Source of the DNA: Halalkalibacter oceani
GTDB taxonomy: Bacteria > Bacillota > Bacilli > Bacillales > Bacillaceae_D
Assembly: GCF_023715605.1 (NCBI RefSeq)
Contig: NZ_JAMBOL010000008.1
Location: 62,001-126,000 of the forward strand
DNA length: 64,000 bases
Reading direction: 5' to 3'
In this document: positions 50,417 to 60,723 of the stretch, piece by piece
Position numbering within the stretch: the first letter of the stretch is position 1
Layout: each line of letters opens with the position of its first letter
The notes under the pieces: generated by a model
Database searches by the model: none
Told to the model about the DNA's origin: nothing
What the model saw: the letters and a program-made list of their open reading frames with translations, nothing else
Program-made: the position numbers and the translations under genes

Positions 50417-50974
50417 CTACTGTGGGTAGGAATGAACAATCGTACCATCATGATCGTACGCGGTTATTGAAAAAGACAGGATCTCTTCGTCGGTCATTCG
50501 TAAAAAAAGACGTGTCTGATCAGTTCCGGTGATAAAATCAGTGATTTCATACAGGTTCTCATTTTGTTCGACAATCACTTTATTGACAGCAGGATTGTCA
50601 ATCATCCCAAAGAAAAAAGACTTATTTTCATTTGAGCCGGCATCTGAATAACCCGCGCCCCCTAACACGACAGTTGAGTCTGTCTCTTCGATTGGAATAC
50701 TTCCCAACAAAGCCTCACCTTGGTGAAAGTCAACTAGATCCCACGTCCCGAACAGATTCTTTTCTAATCTCCCAAGTTGGAGAAAGTCGCTCGTTCGAAA
50801 AAAGACAAACCAGTCATCATCGATCTGCTCAATGGCAAGAACATCCGTCACCTGCATCGTCCACGGTTCCGTTATTCGATAGATGTCCCCTTCGTGCGGA
50901 TCACGTTGATGAAGAAACACGTAAAACAAGAAGAGACATACGATTATAGATGAGATTATTAGCTTTCGTCTCAT
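50417..50974 (-). CDS. membrane-anchored protein of unknown function
   Basis: The 185-residue protein has one N-terminal hydrophobic helix (about 4-22, LIISSIIVCLFLFYVFL) and an extracellular beta-rich remainder of short repeats of hydrophobic and acidic residues (VLAIEQIDDDWFVFFRTSDFLQLGRLEKNLFGTWDLVDFHQG). I recognise no domain. It stands alone between the TPR gene and the tandem repeats, with weak signals for translation, so the start is uncertain. Confidence 0.65.
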   Translation of the reverse strand: MRRKLIISSIIVCLFLFYVFLHQRDPHEGDIYRITEPWTMQVTDVLAIEQIDDDWFVFFRTSDFLQLGRLEKNLFGTWDLVDFHQGEALLGSIPIEETDSTVVLGGAGYSDAGSNENKSFFFGMIDNPAVNKVIVEQNENLYEITDFITGTDQTRLFLRMTDEEILSFSITAYDHDGTIVHSYPQ

Positions 50975-51090
50975 TGATTTTCTCCTGGCTAGTTTTGTCT
51001 TTTACCCAACTTAGCCAAGCCTGCCATCCGTGTAACACGCGAAGCCGGCGCCCTTCCTCGAATCTACCTGAAAGTTTTATACTTTCTTAG

Positions 51091-51433
51091 CTCATAAAAA
51101 AAGCCAAAACCGGGCTTTCCCTCGCTTCGCTCTGCCTGTCTTCACCAGAAAATCACTGGTGAAGAACTGTTGGGGCAGGCTTCGCTGGAGGGGTCGCTCA
51201 TAAAAAAAGCCTAAACCGGGCTTTCCCTCGCTTCGCTCTGCCCGTCTTCACCAGAAGAGCACTGGTGAAGAACTGTTGGGGCAGGCTTCGCTGGAGGGGT
51301 CGCTCATAAAAAAAGCCTAAACCGGGCTTTCCCTCGCTTCGCTCTGCCCGTCTTCACCAGAAGAACACTGGTAAAGAACTGTTGGGGCAGGCTTCGCTAG
51401 AGGGTTCGCTCATAAAAAAAGCCTAAACCGGGC
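51091..51433. repeat. three tandem 106-bp repeats plus a partial fourth, each with a terminator core
   Basis: Units start at 51091, 51197 and 51303, with the first 25 bp of a fourth at 51409; the spacing is exactly 106 bp each time. Each unit begins CTCATAAAAAAAGCC and carries TTCACCAG...CTGGTGAA as an inner stem, flanked by CTCTGCCC and GGGGCAGG. The units differ by only a few substitutions. Read on the minus strand each unit ends with a GCCCGG...GGCTTTTTTT terminator, so his-operon transcripts that pass the first terminator meet three more. Confidence 0.9.
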
Positions 51434-51446
51434 TTTTTTTATGAGC
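51408..51446. terminator. his operon terminator, perfect 16-bp palindrome overlapping the hisIE stop
   Basis: GCTCATAAAAAAAGCC (51408-51423) and its exact complement (51431-51446) enclose a 7-nt loop. The right arm contains the last codons and the TAA of hisIE. Both strands end in seven T residues, so it works in both directions. Confidence 0.85.
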
Positions 51447-52071
51447 TGCTGTGGCGTTCTTCGAGGACGCTTAGGACTTGGTCGAGGGGGAGTTTTTGTT
51501 CGCGCAGAAGGACGAGAAGGTGATAGAGGAGGTCGGCGACTTCCCATTTCAACTCTTCGTGATCGCGGTTTTTCGCGGCGATAATCACTTCGCCCGCTTC
51601 TTCTCCTACTTTTTTCAGGATTTTGTCGACGCCTTTTTCAAATAAATACGTCGTGTAGGCGCCCTCTGGCATTTCCGCTTCCCGTTTGGCGATAACCTGC
51701 TCCAGCTCATTAATAATCGCAAAGCGGTCTTGGCTTGTCTCGTTCTTTTCCTCCGTCAGCAAGGAGTCACTAAAGCACGAGTACACACCTTTATGGCAGG
51801 CCGGGCCGGCCGGTACTACAAGGACGACAAGCGCGTCGGCATCGCAGTCAAAGCGGATATCAACAATTTTCTGCGTGTTGCCGGAGGTTGCCCCTTTGTG
51901 CCACAGCTCCTGGCGCGAGCGTGAATAGAACCATGTCTCCCTCGTTTCCAGCGATTTCTCGAGCGACTCCTTGTTCATATAAGCTAACGTCAGCACTTCC
52001 TTGCTTTGGGCATCCTGGACGATTGCCGGAACGAGGCCGTTCTTATCAAAGTTGATCTCTTGCGTTGTCAT
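51439..52071 (-). CDS. hisI: phosphoribosyl-AMP cyclohydrolase/phosphoribosyl-ATP pyrophosphatase
   Basis: The 210-residue fused enzyme catalyses steps 2 and 3 of histidine synthesis. The N-terminal cyclohydrolase half (about 1-115) carries the Zn/Mg site [11 protein letters not shown] with [12 protein letters not shown] and [19 protein letters not shown]; the C-terminal pyrophosphatase half has [34 protein letters not shown]. It overlaps hisF by 4 bp. Its last codons lie inside the terminator palindrome at 51408-51446. Confidence 0.97.
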   Translation of the reverse strand: MTTQEINFDKNGLVPAIVQDAQSKEVLTLAYMNKESLEKSLETRETWFYSRSRQELWHKGATSGNTQKIVDIRFDCDADALVVLVVPAGPACHKGVYSCFSDSLLTEEKNETSQDRFAIINELEQVIAKREAEMPEGAYTTYLFEKGVDKILKKVGEEAGEVIIAAKNRDHEELKWEVADLLYHLLVLLREQKLPLDQVLSVLEERHSSS

Positions 52072-52826
52072 CGTATGCTCACTCCCTGCTCTTTTAAGTA
52101 CCCCTTGACCTGGGCGACTGATGTTTCTTTATAATGAAAAATCGAAGCTGCCAGCGCTGCGTCCGCCTTCGCTTCCTGAAAAACAGCGGCGAAGTCTTCC
52201 TTTTTCCCTGCCCCGCCGGAGGCAATCACGGGCACGGTCACAGCTTCGCTGACTGTTTTCGTTAAGGCCTGATCAAAGCCGGTCTTCGCTCCGTCCTGAT
52301 CCATGCTCGTCAGCAAAATTTCTCCTGCTCCAAGCCGGACGGCTTCGCGCGCCCAAGCGACAACCTCCCAGTCAGTCGGTGTTCGTCCGCCATGGGTGTA
52401 AATCCGCCACGAACCAAGCTCGGCATCATACTTCGCATCAATCGCGACGACGATGCATTGCGAACCAAAAAAGTCCGCACCCTCGCGAATCAGCTCCGGA
52501 CGCTTGACAGCCGCTGTATTAAGCGACACTTTATCGGCGCCGGCGCGCAGCACGCGCTTCATATCGGCAAGAGAGTTGATCCCGCCGCCGACCGTAAACG
52601 GAATCGCCAGCGTCCCCGCCACCTGCTCGACGACTTCAATCATCGTTTCCCGGCCTTCATGCGAGGCGGAAATATCAAGAAAAACGAGTTCATCGGCGCC
52701 TTCCTGATCGTAAAACGCCGCCAGCTCGACCGGATCGCCGGCATCGCGAAGATCGACGAACTGCACGCCTTTCACAACGCGTCCTTCTTTTACATCAAGG
52801 CAAGGAATAATACGTTTTGTCAGCAT
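52068..52826 (-). CDS. hisF: imidazole glycerol phosphate synthase cyclase subunit
   Basis: The 252-residue (beta/alpha)8 barrel closes the imidazole ring using ammonia from HisH. The catalytic Asp11 is in [13 protein letters not shown] and the second Asp in [16 protein letters not shown] region; phosphate sites [10 protein letters not shown] and IASGGAGK are present. It starts one base after the hisA stop and overlaps hisI by 4 bp. Confidence 0.97.
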   Translation of the reverse strand: MLTKRIIPCLDVKEGRVVKGVQFVDLRDAGDPVELAAFYDQEGADELVFLDISASHEGRETMIEVVEQVAGTLAIPFTVGGGINSLADMKRVLRAGADKVSLNTAAVKRPELIREGADFFGSQCIVVAIDAKYDAELGSWRIYTHGGRTPTDWEVVAWAREAVRLGAGEILLTSMDQDGAKTGFDQALTKTVSEAVTVPVIASGGAGKKEDFAAVFQEAKADAALAASIFHYKETSVAQVKGYLKEQGVSIR

Positions 52827-52827
52827 T

Positions 52828-53562
52828 CTACTCCTCCCCTTTCAACGCCTCGGCAAGCGTAAACTGATTCGTGTAGAGCGCCTTTCCGACAATCGCGCCG
52901 CTCACTCCGCGCTTCGAACGTTGACGAAGCTCCGTTAAATCCGCTAATGAGCTGACACCTCCGGAAGCGATGACCTGCTTTCCTGTTGCTTCAGCGAGCG
53001 CCGTAATCGCTTCTGTGTTCGGCCCTGATAGCATTCCGTCACGTGAAATGTCGGTAAAAATAAACACCTCTGCTCCGAAGCGGGCCAGCTCCTGCGCCAG
53101 CGTCTCAGCTTTAACAGATGACGTTTCCAGCCAGCCTTCCGTCGCGACATAGCCGTCCCGCGCGTCGAGACCGATCGCAATCCGTTCTCCTCCATATGTA
53201 GCGAGCATCTCTTTCGTAAATGCCGGATCGTTGACGGCGACACTGCCAAGAATGACACGGTCGACTCCTTGATCGAGATAATAAGCGACATCGTCCGCTG
53301 TGCGGATGCCGCCGCCAACCTGGACCCGGACGTCTAGCTCTTTGGCGACCCGAAGAACATACTCATGATTAATTCTTTTTTTTGCCTTGGCCCCGTCCAG
53401 ATCGACCATATGAATCCATTCCGCTCCCTCTTCGACAAACTGCTGCGCCATCGCGAACGGAGAATCGCCATAGACGGTTTCCTCATTATAATCGCCCTGC
53501 TTCAGTCGAACGCACTTCCCGTCACGCATATCAATTGCTGGATAAATGACAAACTTACTCAC
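52828..53562 (-). CDS. hisA: ProFAR isomerase
   Basis: The 244-residue barrel enzyme performs the Amadori rearrangement in step 4 of the pathway. Asp11 lies in [13 protein letters not shown] and the second catalytic Asp in [11 protein letters not shown]; phosphate loops are VQVGGGIRT and IASGGVSS. It overlaps the hisH stop by 8 bp. Confidence 0.97.
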   Translation of the reverse strand: MSKFVIYPAIDMRDGKCVRLKQGDYNEETVYGDSPFAMAQQFVEEGAEWIHMVDLDGAKAKKRINHEYVLRVAKELDVRVQVGGGIRTADDVAYYLDQGVDRVILGSVAVNDPAFTKEMLATYGGERIAIGLDARDGYVATEGWLETSSVKAETLAQELARFGAEVFIFTDISRDGMLSGPNTEAITALAEATGKQVIASGGVSSLADLTELRQRSKRGVSGAIVGKALYTNQFTLAEALKGEE

Positions 53563-54199
53563 TTTTTCTGCCTCCTTGTGCGACTAGCTCACCAAAATTG
53601 CGAAGAATGCTCATCCCGACATGGCTGCTTTTTTCCGGATGAAATTGAGTGCCGAGGACGTTGTCCCGTCCGACGACCGCCGGAACGGTTCCGTCATACT
53701 CACTCGTCGCAATGAGCACATCGCGGCTTCCTTCCTTGACGACATATGAATGGACAAAATAGACATGGCCTTCTTCGACATTTCTGAGCAGCGGATGGCC
53801 CGGCTGCTGAAACGTCAGCTTGTTCCACCCCATATGCGGCACTTTGTAGCTTGCGCCATCAGCCGTCTGCCCGCTGAAGCGCTCCACACGTCCCGGCAGC
53901 AGCTTTAGCCCTTCCGTCAGTCCGTGTTCATCACTTTCTTCAAATAAAAGCTGCATGCCAAGACAAATACCAAGCAGCGGCTTGCCAGCCTCGGCCCATT
54001 CCCGTAAAAAGGAGCTAAGTCCCATTTGATTCAATGTCGCCATCGCATCAGGAAAAGCCCCGACTCCAGGCAGCAGCAACCCGTCCGTTTTTTGTAAAAC
54101 ATCACTATCATCCGTTAAGACATACGGCAGTTCAAGCCGTTCGAGCGCTTTGCTGACACTATGCAAATTTCCCATTCCGTAATCGACGATGCCAATCAT
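53555..54199 (-). CDS. hisH: imidazole glycerol phosphate synthase glutaminase subunit
   Basis: The 214-residue class I glutamine amidotransferase has the nucleophile Cys79 in [13 protein letters not shown] and the His/Glu pair in GTQFHPEKS. It feeds ammonia to HisF. It lies 3 bp after hisB in the operon. Confidence 0.97.
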   Translation of the reverse strand: MIGIVDYGMGNLHSVSKALERLELPYVLTDDSDVLQKTDGLLLPGVGAFPDAMATLNQMGLSSFLREWAEAGKPLLGICLGMQLLFEESDEHGLTEGLKLLPGRVERFSGQTADGASYKVPHMGWNKLTFQQPGHPLLRNVEEGHVYFVHSYVVKEGSRDVLIATSEYDGTVPAVVGRDNVLGTQFHPEKSSHVGMSILRNFGELVAQGGRKSE

Positions 54200-54202
54200 G
54201 TT

Positions 54203-54793
54203 TTATAACAATCCCTTCGTTGACGGGACGCCTTTCACCCGTTCGTCTATACTTGTTGCTTCATCGAGAGCGCGTGCCAATGCTTTGAATACCGCTTCAA
54301 TCATATGATGCGTATTAAAGCCATAATGCACGATGACATGAAGGTTCATCCGCGCCTCAAGCGCCAGCTTCCACATAAATTCATGGACGAGCTCCGTATC
54401 AAATGTCCCTACCTTCTCTTTTGGAAATTCAGCGCGAAACTCCAAATGAGGACGATTGCTTAAATCAACGACAACCTGGGCTAACGTTTCATCCATTGGC
54501 ACAAAGGCGTTGCCATAACGGCGAATCCCTTTTTTATCGCCGAGCGCTTCCTTGATCGCCTGTCCGAGGACGATGCCGATATCTTCTGTTGTATGATGGT
54601 CATCGACATCCGTGTCCCCATTCGCTTCCACCATTAGGTTGTAATGACCATGCTTTGTGAACAAGTCGAGCATATGTGTTAAAAACGGAACCCCCGTCTC
54701 AAGCTCAGATTTTCCTTCTCCGTCAATTGTAAAATCGAGCTTGATTTGCGTTTCACCTGTATTGCGTTCAATTTGTGCGCGTCGCTCTGTCAT
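54203..54793 (-). CDS. hisB: imidazoleglycerol-phosphate dehydratase
   Basis: The 196-residue Mn-dependent dehydratase has metal-binding motifs [18 protein letters not shown] and [18 protein letters not shown], and the shorter [12 protein letters not shown]. It is the stand-alone form without the histidinol phosphatase domain, so the phosphatase must be elsewhere in the genome. It overlaps hisD by 4 bp. Confidence 0.97.
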   Translation of the reverse strand: MTERRAQIERNTGETQIKLDFTIDGEGKSELETGVPFLTHMLDLFTKHGHYNLMVEANGDTDVDDHHTTEDIGIVLGQAIKEALGDKKGIRRYGNAFVPMDETLAQVVVDLSNRPHLEFRAEFPKEKVGTFDTELVHEFMWKLALEARMNLHVIVHYGFNTHHMIEAVFKALARALDEATSIDERVKGVPSTKGLL

Positions 54794-56064
54794 TTGTTTC
54801 CCTCCAACCTGATATCAATTGCTCTGGCGTGAGCTTCGAGTCCTTCCAAGCGGGCGAGGGCGGAAATTTTCGAACCGTTCGCCTCCAAGGCTTCTTTACT
54901 GTAGGCAATAATACTTGATTTTTTAATGAAATCATCAACATTTAACGGACTGGAAAAGCGCGCCGTGCCGTTCGTCGGCAGGACGTGATTCGGTCCGGCG
55001 AAATAGTCTCCGACCGGTTCCGAACTATACGAGCCGACAAATATCGCTCCGGCATGACGGATTTTACCGACAAGGTTCATCGGCTCCTTCGTCAACAGCT
55101 CCAAATGCTCAGGCGCAAGCTCATTGACGACATGAATGGCTTCGGCGATGTCCCGCGCTACATAAATGACGCCGTAATCGCGAATCGAGGCGGCAGCAAT
55201 GTCTTTCCGTGGCAAAAGCGCCAGCTGTTTTTCGACTTCTACTGAAACTTGTTCCGCCAGCTCGTTTGAGGTCGTCACGAGCACGGCCGAAGCTCGTTCA
55301 TCATGCTCGGCCTGTGAGAGCAGATCGGCGGCAATATACCCCGGGTCGCCTGTCTCATCCGCCAGTACGACAATTTCGCTCGGGCCGGCGATCATATCGA
55401 TATCGACCTTGCCGAATACCGCCCGCTTTGCCAAGGCGACGTAAATATTGCCTGGTCCGGTAATTTTATCAACCGGTGTGATGCTTTCCGTTCCGTAGGC
55501 AAGCGCAGCGACCGCCTGGGCGCCGCCAACCTTGTAAATTTCCTCCACGCCCAATTCACTTGCGGTTACAAGCACACCGGCCGGCAAGCTTCCATCAGCC
55601 TGCGGCGGCGATACCATGACGATCCGTTTCACCCCTGCAACCTGGGCTGGGATGACATTCATCATAATCGAAGACGGATACGCCGCTTTCCCACCCGGCA
55701 CATAGACGCCAACTGAATCCAGTGCCGTTATTTGCTGGCCGAGAATCGTGCCATCCTCTTTCGTCGTCAGCCATGATTGCCGCAGCTGCCGCTGATGAAA
55801 GTCGCGAATGTTGGTCATCGCTTCACGAAGTGCTCCGATCAGTTCCTCATCCATTTGCGCATAAGCCGCTTCCATTTCCGCTTCTGTCACGCGCAGCTGG
55901 TCAAGCTCCGCTCCGTCCAGCGTTTTTGTCAGCGTATAAAGCGCGTGATCTCCCTGCTCGATCACTTGCGTAATAATGTTATCGACAGCATCACGCTGCA
56001 TTTCTGTTCCTGTATCCAAATCGCGTCTGAGGCTGACCGATGCCTCGACCTTGACCATTCTCAT
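54790..56064 (-). CDS. hisD: histidinol dehydrogenase
   Basis: The 424-residue Zn enzyme makes two NAD-dependent oxidations at the end of the pathway. Visible features are [25 protein letters not shown], the [12 protein letters not shown] signature, [28 protein letters not shown] with the catalytic Glu/His region, and [26 protein letters not shown]. It overlaps the hisG stop by 4 bp. Confidence 0.97.
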   Translation of the reverse strand: MRMVKVEASVSLRRDLDTGTEMQRDAVDNIITQVIEQGDHALYTLTKTLDGAELDQLRVTEAEMEAAYAQMDEELIGALREAMTNIRDFHQRQLRQSWLTTKEDGTILGQQITALDSVGVYVPGGKAAYPSSIMMNVIPAQVAGVKRIVMVSPPQADGSLPAGVLVTASELGVEEIYKVGGAQAVAALAYGTESITPVDKITGPGNIYVALAKRAVFGKVDIDMIAGPSEIVVLADETGDPGYIAADLLSQAEHDERASAVLVTTSNELAEQVSVEVEKQLALLPRKDIAAASIRDYGVIYVARDIAEAIHVVNELAPEHLELLTKEPMNLVGKIRHAGAIFVGSYSSEPVGDYFAGPNHVLPTNGTARFSSPLNVDDFIKKSSIIAYSKEALEANGSKISALARLEGLEAHARAIDIRLEGNK

Positions 56065-56699
56065 TCCTCTTCCTCCTCAATTAAGCGGGATAGGCGCTCG
56101 ACCATTTGATCAATCCGTTCATCCTCCATCCGGTAGCTGACCGGATTCACAATTAAACGCGAGGTGATCGGGACAATCGTTTCCAGTTCGACGAGACCGT
56201 TCTCTCTTAATGTTTGCCCTGTCGAAACAATATCGACAATCCGGTCAGCAAGACCAATTAACGGGGCCAGCTCAATTGAGCCGTTAAGCTTAATAATCTC
56301 CACCTGCTCACCCTGCTCCTTGAAGTACTGCGTCGCTAAATTCGGATATTTGGACGCAACCTTTGGATTGATATCCGACTTTTCATAGCCTGGAAGCCCG
56401 GCAACAGCTAAATAGCAGGCGCTGATTCCAAGATCAAGCACTTCGTAGACGTCGCGCTCTTCCTCGATCATGACGTCTTTCCCGGCAACACCGACATCGG
56501 CGACGCCGTGCTCGACATAAGTCGGGACGTCCATTGGCTTCGCCAGAATGAAGCGGAGCTTTTCTTCCGGTACATCGACGATCAGCTTGCGCGAATCATC
56601 GAACTCGGCCGGGAGATTGTAGCCCGCTTTCCGCAGCAAGTCCACCGCTTCTTCAAAAATCCGCCCTTTCGGCATTGCTACCGTTAACCATTCTGACAT
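56061..56699 (-). CDS. hisG: ATP phosphoribosyltransferase, short (HisZ-dependent) form
   Basis: The product is 212 residues from ATG 56699, two bases after the hisZ stop region. It has the catalytic core ([38 protein letters not shown], and the PRPP loop [17 protein letters not shown]) but lacks the C-terminal allosteric domain. It therefore needs HisZ, encoded immediately upstream, to form the hetero-octamer that is inhibited by histidine. Confidence 0.97.
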   Translation of the reverse strand: MSEWLTVAMPKGRIFEEAVDLLRKAGYNLPAEFDDSRKLIVDVPEEKLRFILAKPMDVPTYVEHGVADVGVAGKDVMIEEERDVYEVLDLGISACYLAVAGLPGYEKSDINPKVASKYPNLATQYFKEQGEQVEIIKLNGSIELAPLIGLADRIVDIVSTGQTLRENGLVELETIVPITSRLIVNPVSYRMEDERIDQMVERLSRLIEEEEE

Positions 56700-56700
56700 G

Positions 56701-57882
56701 TCACGCCTCTCCTCTCTTTGCCTTTCCAATATAATAGAGCACATCAGCAAACTGCTCAGACATCCGGTCGACATCGACGACGCCGGCTATATCCTGCAGA
56801 ATGACCGCTTCGCCCATCTCCCGTAATCGCGCCGCCTCCTGAAAAGCCTCGGCCCGTCTTTCCTTGCTGAACATAATACATGTTTGCTTTGGCTTTGGCG
56901 CAGTTTTTCCGATTGCTTCGACCAGCAAGTCCAGTCTCAGACCAAATCCGGTCGCCTGCCCCGGCCGCTTAAACTTGCCAAGCAGCTCATCATATCGTCC
57001 GCCACTGCAAAGCGGGACACCGAGCTTGCTGCCATAGCCTTCAAAAACCGCTCCCGTATAATAGCTCATATGCAGGACGAGGTTTAAATCAAGCTTGACG
57101 AAATCCTCAATGCCGTAGCTTTCCAGAACATTCCACAATTCCTCCAGCTCGGCCAATGCCGACATTCCCTGCTCGGTCGAAATTAACTCTTTCGCTGAGT
57201 CAAGTGTATCTTTGCCGCCGCGCAGCTTCAGCAAACCGAGAAGCCGACGCTGGTCAATCGACGATAATGGCAGGTTTTTCACATGCTCACGAAAGCCGAC
57301 ATAATTTTTTTCATACAGAAATCTGCGTAACGTATCGGCCCGTTCAGCATTGCCGACAATATCAAGCAAAAGAGCGTTCACATAGCCAATATGCCCGATC
57401 GCTACCTTAAAATGTGACAAGCCGGCCCGCTTTAACGAAGCGATCATTAGCGCAATGACTTCTCCGTCAGCGCTGACTGTGCCATCGCCGATCAGCTCTA
57501 CTCCAAGCTGTTCAAATTCGGCAGGCTTCCCGCCCTCATGCTGCTGGGCACGGTAAACATTTGATTGATAGGCGAGGCGCAATGGGTAGGCGGCCTGCTT
57601 TAAGCTTGAGGCGACCAGTCTGGCAATCGGCGCAGTCATATCCGGCCGAAGGACCAGCGTATTGCCCTGCTGATCAAGCAGTTTAAAAAGCTGCTGATCC
57701 AAAATCGCCGAAGCGACACCAACGGTCTCATAATATTCCAACGTCGGCGTCTCAATCAGTTGATAGCCCCATGCTTCCATTTCTGCTTCCAGCTGCGTCC
57801 GTATTTGCTTTTTCGTCTCATACATTTCAGGTAACGTATCCCGCATTCCTAGCGGCTTTTCAAACATAAACGGCTTTGACAT
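56701..57882 (-). CDS. hisZ: ATP phosphoribosyltransferase regulatory subunit
   Basis: The 393-residue protein resembles the catalytic domain of histidyl-tRNA synthetase: [17 protein letters not shown] (motif-2-like region), [32 protein letters not shown] and [13 protein letters not shown] (motif-3-like). It is shorter than HisS and sits first in the his operon next to short HisG. An AAATATAAT-like -10 sequence lies about 50 bp upstream; I do not see a T-box or attenuator. Confidence 0.95.
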   Translation of the reverse strand: MSKPFMFEKPLGMRDTLPEMYETKKQIRTQLEAEMEAWGYQLIETPTLEYYETVGVASAILDQQLFKLLDQQGNTLVLRPDMTAPIARLVASSLKQAAYPLRLAYQSNVYRAQQHEGGKPAEFEQLGVELIGDGTVSADGEVIALMIASLKRAGLSHFKVAIGHIGYVNALLLDIVGNAERADTLRRFLYEKNYVGFREHVKNLPLSSIDQRRLLGLLKLRGGKDTLDSAKELISTEQGMSALAELEELWNVLESYGIEDFVKLDLNLVLHMSYYTGAVFEGYGSKLGVPLCSGGRYDELLGKFKRPGQATGFGLRLDLLVEAIGKTAPKPKQTCIMFSKERRAEAFQEAARLREMGEAVILQDIAGVVDVDRMSEQFADVLYYIGKAKRGEA

Positions 57883-58088
57883 TACTGAACCCCCATTTCA
57901 CTTTCTTTACGTCTATCATTATATTTTACTTTAGTTCGCTAATATGCTACCAAGATAAAGCATATTCATAGTGTACTCTTCTCCTCGTAGCCCGTCAACA
58001 AAAAATCTCCCCCAATTTTATCACATTTCAGTCAATTTCCCCTCTTTTCCTCGAAAGAAGAAACGACTATCTCGGCAAATGAAAAAAA

Positions 58089-58128
58089 GGAGTGCGTCAA
58101 AAGGATTTGTTTCCTTTTGGCACACCCC
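58089..58128 (-). terminator. amidohydrolase terminator (dispersed palindrome family)
   Basis: GGAGTGCGTCAAAAGG pairs with CCTTTTGGCACACCCC (imperfect), followed on the minus strand by a TTTTTTTC run. Fifth member of the family seen at 682, 4595, 29333 and 44094. Confidence 0.75.
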
Positions 58129-58152
58129 GCTAAGGCAGTGAAGTCTGGATTA

Positions 58153-59391
58153 TTAGGCCTTTTTTTCGAGCATTGTCATCACTGTTTCGAGCAATACATT
58201 GACGCCCTTTTCACAATCTTCCCATGTTGTCAGCTCCTCCTCACAATGGCTTTTCCCATTCTTACTGCGAACAAAAACCATCGCTGACGGGATGTAGCTG
58301 GCGAGAAATTGCGCGTCGTGACCGGCTCCGCTCACCATTCGCTTGTACGGATAGTCGAGCGACTTGACTGATTGCTCAAGCTGATTGCATATTTCCTCAT
58401 CAAACCAGACGGTATCCCGGCTCCATAGCTTCGTTACGCTGACTTCGCAGCCTTCATGATCTTCCATTGTCGCAATTCCCTGTACGATCTCCTCGACCCG
58501 GCGAATCTCCTCTGCATCCTTATGCCTTGCTTCCAGCGTAAATACAACCTTATTCGGGATGACCGTATGAATATTCGGCCAAACATTCATCCTCCCCATC
58601 GTATAGACGAGCTCCGGATCAAGTTGATTTAATTGCTGCCGCGCCTTTGTAATGAAATGATTTGCTGCAAAAAGAGCATCCTTTCTCATCCCCATCGGCG
58701 TCGTCCCGGCATGATCTGATTCTCCGCTCACTTCAATTTCATAGCAGACCATCCCTAAGACACATTCCACCACCCCGACCGGCAGTCCCTCGCTTTCAAG
58801 TACAGGCCCCTGTTCAATATGAAGCTCGAGAAAAGCCGCCGCTTCCCTGAGCCGGTTTCTTTCATCACCGGCATAGCCGATTTCATCGAGCGCTTCTCTA
58901 AAGGTAACGCCGTCCGTGTCCCGCTTTTCCATCATCGCCGCTTTATCAAATTTACCGGAAAGAACCCCGGATGCCATCATCGACGGTTCAAAGCGCGCCC
59001 CCTCTTCATTGGTCATATTGACAATTGTAATTGGAACTTGCGGCTTCACCTGATGGTCAACTAACGTCCGAACGATTTCCAAACCGGCTAACACACCAAG
59101 CACGCCGTCAAAGCGACCACCCTTTTTCACCGAATCAAGATGGGAACCGATCACAATCGGCGGTTTATCCTCGACTCCGGCAAGCGTCGCATAAATGTTT
59201 CCCATGTCATCAACTTTGACCTCCATGCCCAGCTCCTTACAGCATGAAACAAAATGATCGCGCGCCAGTCGATCCTCTTCAGATAACGCCAACCGGGTCA
59301 CTCCATTTCCTTCCGTCCTCCCAAAATCGGCAAACTGCTCTAACGACTTTCGTAACCGCTCTCCGTTGATGACCAGCTTTTGCTTCCTCAT
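58153..59391 (-). CDS. M20-family amidase, hydantoinase/carbamoylase type
   Basis: The 412-residue binuclear metallo-amidase has metal ligands in GSHLDSV (His, Asp side), FDGVLGVLAG, NEEGARF and LHIEQGP, and a dimerisation lid domain (about 215-330). This subgroup includes N-carbamoyl-L-amino-acid hydrolase, allantoate amidohydrolase and ureidopropionase; which one cannot be decided from sequence alone. It is a single gene next to the his operon, with its own terminator. Start ATG with AGGAAATG context. Confidence 0.9.
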   Translation of the reverse strand: MRKQKLVINGERLRKSLEQFADFGRTEGNGVTRLALSEEDRLARDHFVSCCKELGMEVKVDDMGNIYATLAGVEDKPPIVIGSHLDSVKKGGRFDGVLGVLAGLEIVRTLVDHQVKPQVPITIVNMTNEEGARFEPSMMASGVLSGKFDKAAMMEKRDTDGVTFREALDEIGYAGDERNRLREAAAFLELHIEQGPVLESEGLPVGVVECVLGMVCYEIEVSGESDHAGTTPMGMRKDALFAANHFITKARQQLNQLDPELVYTMGRMNVWPNIHTVIPNKVVFTLEARHKDAEEIRRVEEIVQGIATMEDHEGCEVSVTKLWSRDTVWFDEEICNQLEQSVKSLDYPYKRMVSGAGHDAQFLASYIPSAMVFVRSKNGKSHCEEELTTWEDCEKGVNVLLETVMTMLEKKA

Positions 59392-59553
59392 TTCCTTTCA
59401 CTCCTCGGTATCTTTTTTAGCAGAATGATATTATTAAATCATTAACTTGTATATTAATATCATTATTACATAAAATATTTAATTTGACTATTAATAATTT
59501 ACTATTCTGAATTATTATTGGTTTCTTAGACCGGGCTTTAACCTAAAAGCAAA

Positions 59554-59589
59554 GCCCATACCGAAGAGATCTGCCTCTTCGGTATGGGC
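59554..59589 (-). terminator. terminator of the ABM-domain gene
   Basis: GCCCATACCGAAGAG and CTCTTCGGTATGGGC form a perfect 15-bp stem around ATCTGC, followed on the minus strand by TTTGCTTTTAGG. Confidence 0.8.
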
Positions 59590-59608
59590 TGGCGTGACTT
59601 GCAGACTA

Positions 59609-59914
59609 TTATTGCTGGGGCAGCTTGACAGCGAGAACATCGACACTTTCAATCGTTGGCGGCTGTGTGAAGAAATCGGGGGCGTTTCTCATCAATTCTT
59701 CGGCAACAAGTCCCGATAAATGCCTTTGTCGTCCCGCATCATCGGGAAAGGCGTTAAAGATCCCGTATGTCGTCGGTCCGAGGCGCAAGGCGAACCATGC
59801 CACCGTTTCTTCTTCGCTTTGAATAATCGGCAGACTTCCACGCAGAAACGTTTCAATCTCGCCCTCCTTTTCAGGCTTGGCTTCCAACCGTACATACAAT
59901 CCGACATTCACCAT
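59609..59914 (-). CDS. antibiotic-biosynthesis-monooxygenase (ABM/YgiN) family protein
   Basis: The 101-residue ferredoxin-like dimer has the family start VGLYVRLEAKPEKEGEIETFLRG and the strand ETVAWFALRLGPTTYGIFNAFPDDAGRQRHLSG. Relatives include quinol monooxygenase YgiN and heme-degrading enzymes; most small members have no known substrate. It is an isolated gene with its own terminator. Confidence 0.85.
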   Translation of the reverse strand: MVNVGLYVRLEAKPEKEGEIETFLRGSLPIIQSEEETVAWFALRLGPTTYGIFNAFPDDAGRQRHLSGLVAEELMRNAPDFFTQPPTIESVDVLAVKLPQQ

Positions 59915-59988
59915 ACTTCCGTCCTCCTTTTCGTATCACATGCAGCATGCTACCTTCTCTTACGCTTATACCCCGCTCGTTTGATCTG

Positions 59989-60465
59989 CTAAACCTTTTT
60001 ACTTTGTTCGCGCAACCATTCCGCCGCGTCAGCTTCCGAAAGAACCTCGATACCGTGCCGCCGCAATAAGGCGGTCGTCACCCCGCTGCCAGCGATACGC
60101 CGATCGCGGAATTGTCCGTCATAAATCAGCGCGCTGCCGCAGGAAGGACTGCTTTCTTTCAGAATCACCGCTTTCGCCCGCAGCTCTTTCACGACACGGA
60201 ATGTCCTTTGTGCGCCTGCAATGTATTGGGCCGTCACATCCCGGCCTGATTTCTCAACTACCTTCGCCCGCCCGTCAAGAACATCATTCCCGTCTCCGCC
60301 GACAATTTCCGCCGGATCGCGTGGAGTGTCAAAGCCTCCAAGAAGCTCCGGACAAAGGGCCAGCGCCTTCTTTTCACTGACTAATCTTCTAATCTCTTCA
60401 TGTAAGCTGTCCGTCCCATTATAACGAACCGGCTGCCCCGCCAAACATGAACTCACAACAATCAT
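59989..60465 (-). CDS. DUF523-family protein
   Basis: The product is 158 residues from ATG 60465 (GGGAGGT upstream). It begins with the strictly typical VVSSCLAGQPVRYNG and later has CPELLGGFDTPRDPAEI and LKESSPSCGSALIYDG. The conserved cysteines (SSCL, CPE, SPSCG) suggest binding of an iron-sulfur cluster or metal. Members are widespread but of unknown biochemical role. Single gene. Confidence 0.88.
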   Translation of the reverse strand: MIVVSSCLAGQPVRYNGTDSLHEEIRRLVSEKKALALCPELLGGFDTPRDPAEIVGGDGNDVLDGRAKVVEKSGRDVTAQYIAGAQRTFRVVKELRAKAVILKESSPSCGSALIYDGQFRDRRIAGSGVTTALLRRHGIEVLSEADAAEWLREQSKKV

Positions 60466-60671
60466 CCAACCCCACCTCCCATTAAACAAACGTTTACTTA
60501 AAAGAAAAACACGCTCTTCGTTTTTCTATTTTGAAGCAATGTGCGGATCCGCCACGATCTTTTAAAGTCCGGTGTGAGTGGCGAGAAAAGCCATTGCCAA
60601 TAGGTCAACCGCTAGCTTTGTCTCAAGCTCTGCCTAGCACAAAACCACTGCCCTTTCCAAAAACCGCAACA
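60466..60671. other. short intergenic region without a gene
   Basis: A plus-strand frame of 73 codons overlaps the thioredoxin-like gene end and its terminator and has no ribosome binding site, so I take it as chance. Confidence 0.5.
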
Positions 60672-60714
60672 GAAAAAGGCTGCCCCTTAGGCATACTTTG
60701 CCTGTGGTGCAACC
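60672..60714 (-). terminator. terminator of the bdbC-thioredoxin operon
   Basis: On the minus strand GGTTGC-CC-AGGCA pairs with TGCCT-GG-GCAGCC, followed by TTTTTCTG. Confidence 0.7.
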
Positions 60715-60723
60715 TTTATGCGC

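Noticed and set aside
51091-51433. Tandem repeats as a CRISPR array
   Set aside because: The units are 106 bp, contiguous and nearly identical throughout, with no unique spacers and no cas genes nearby.
57883-58020. T-box or histidine attenuator upstream of hisZ
   Set aside because: The leader is too short, with no T-box sequence, terminator or His-rich leader peptide visible.
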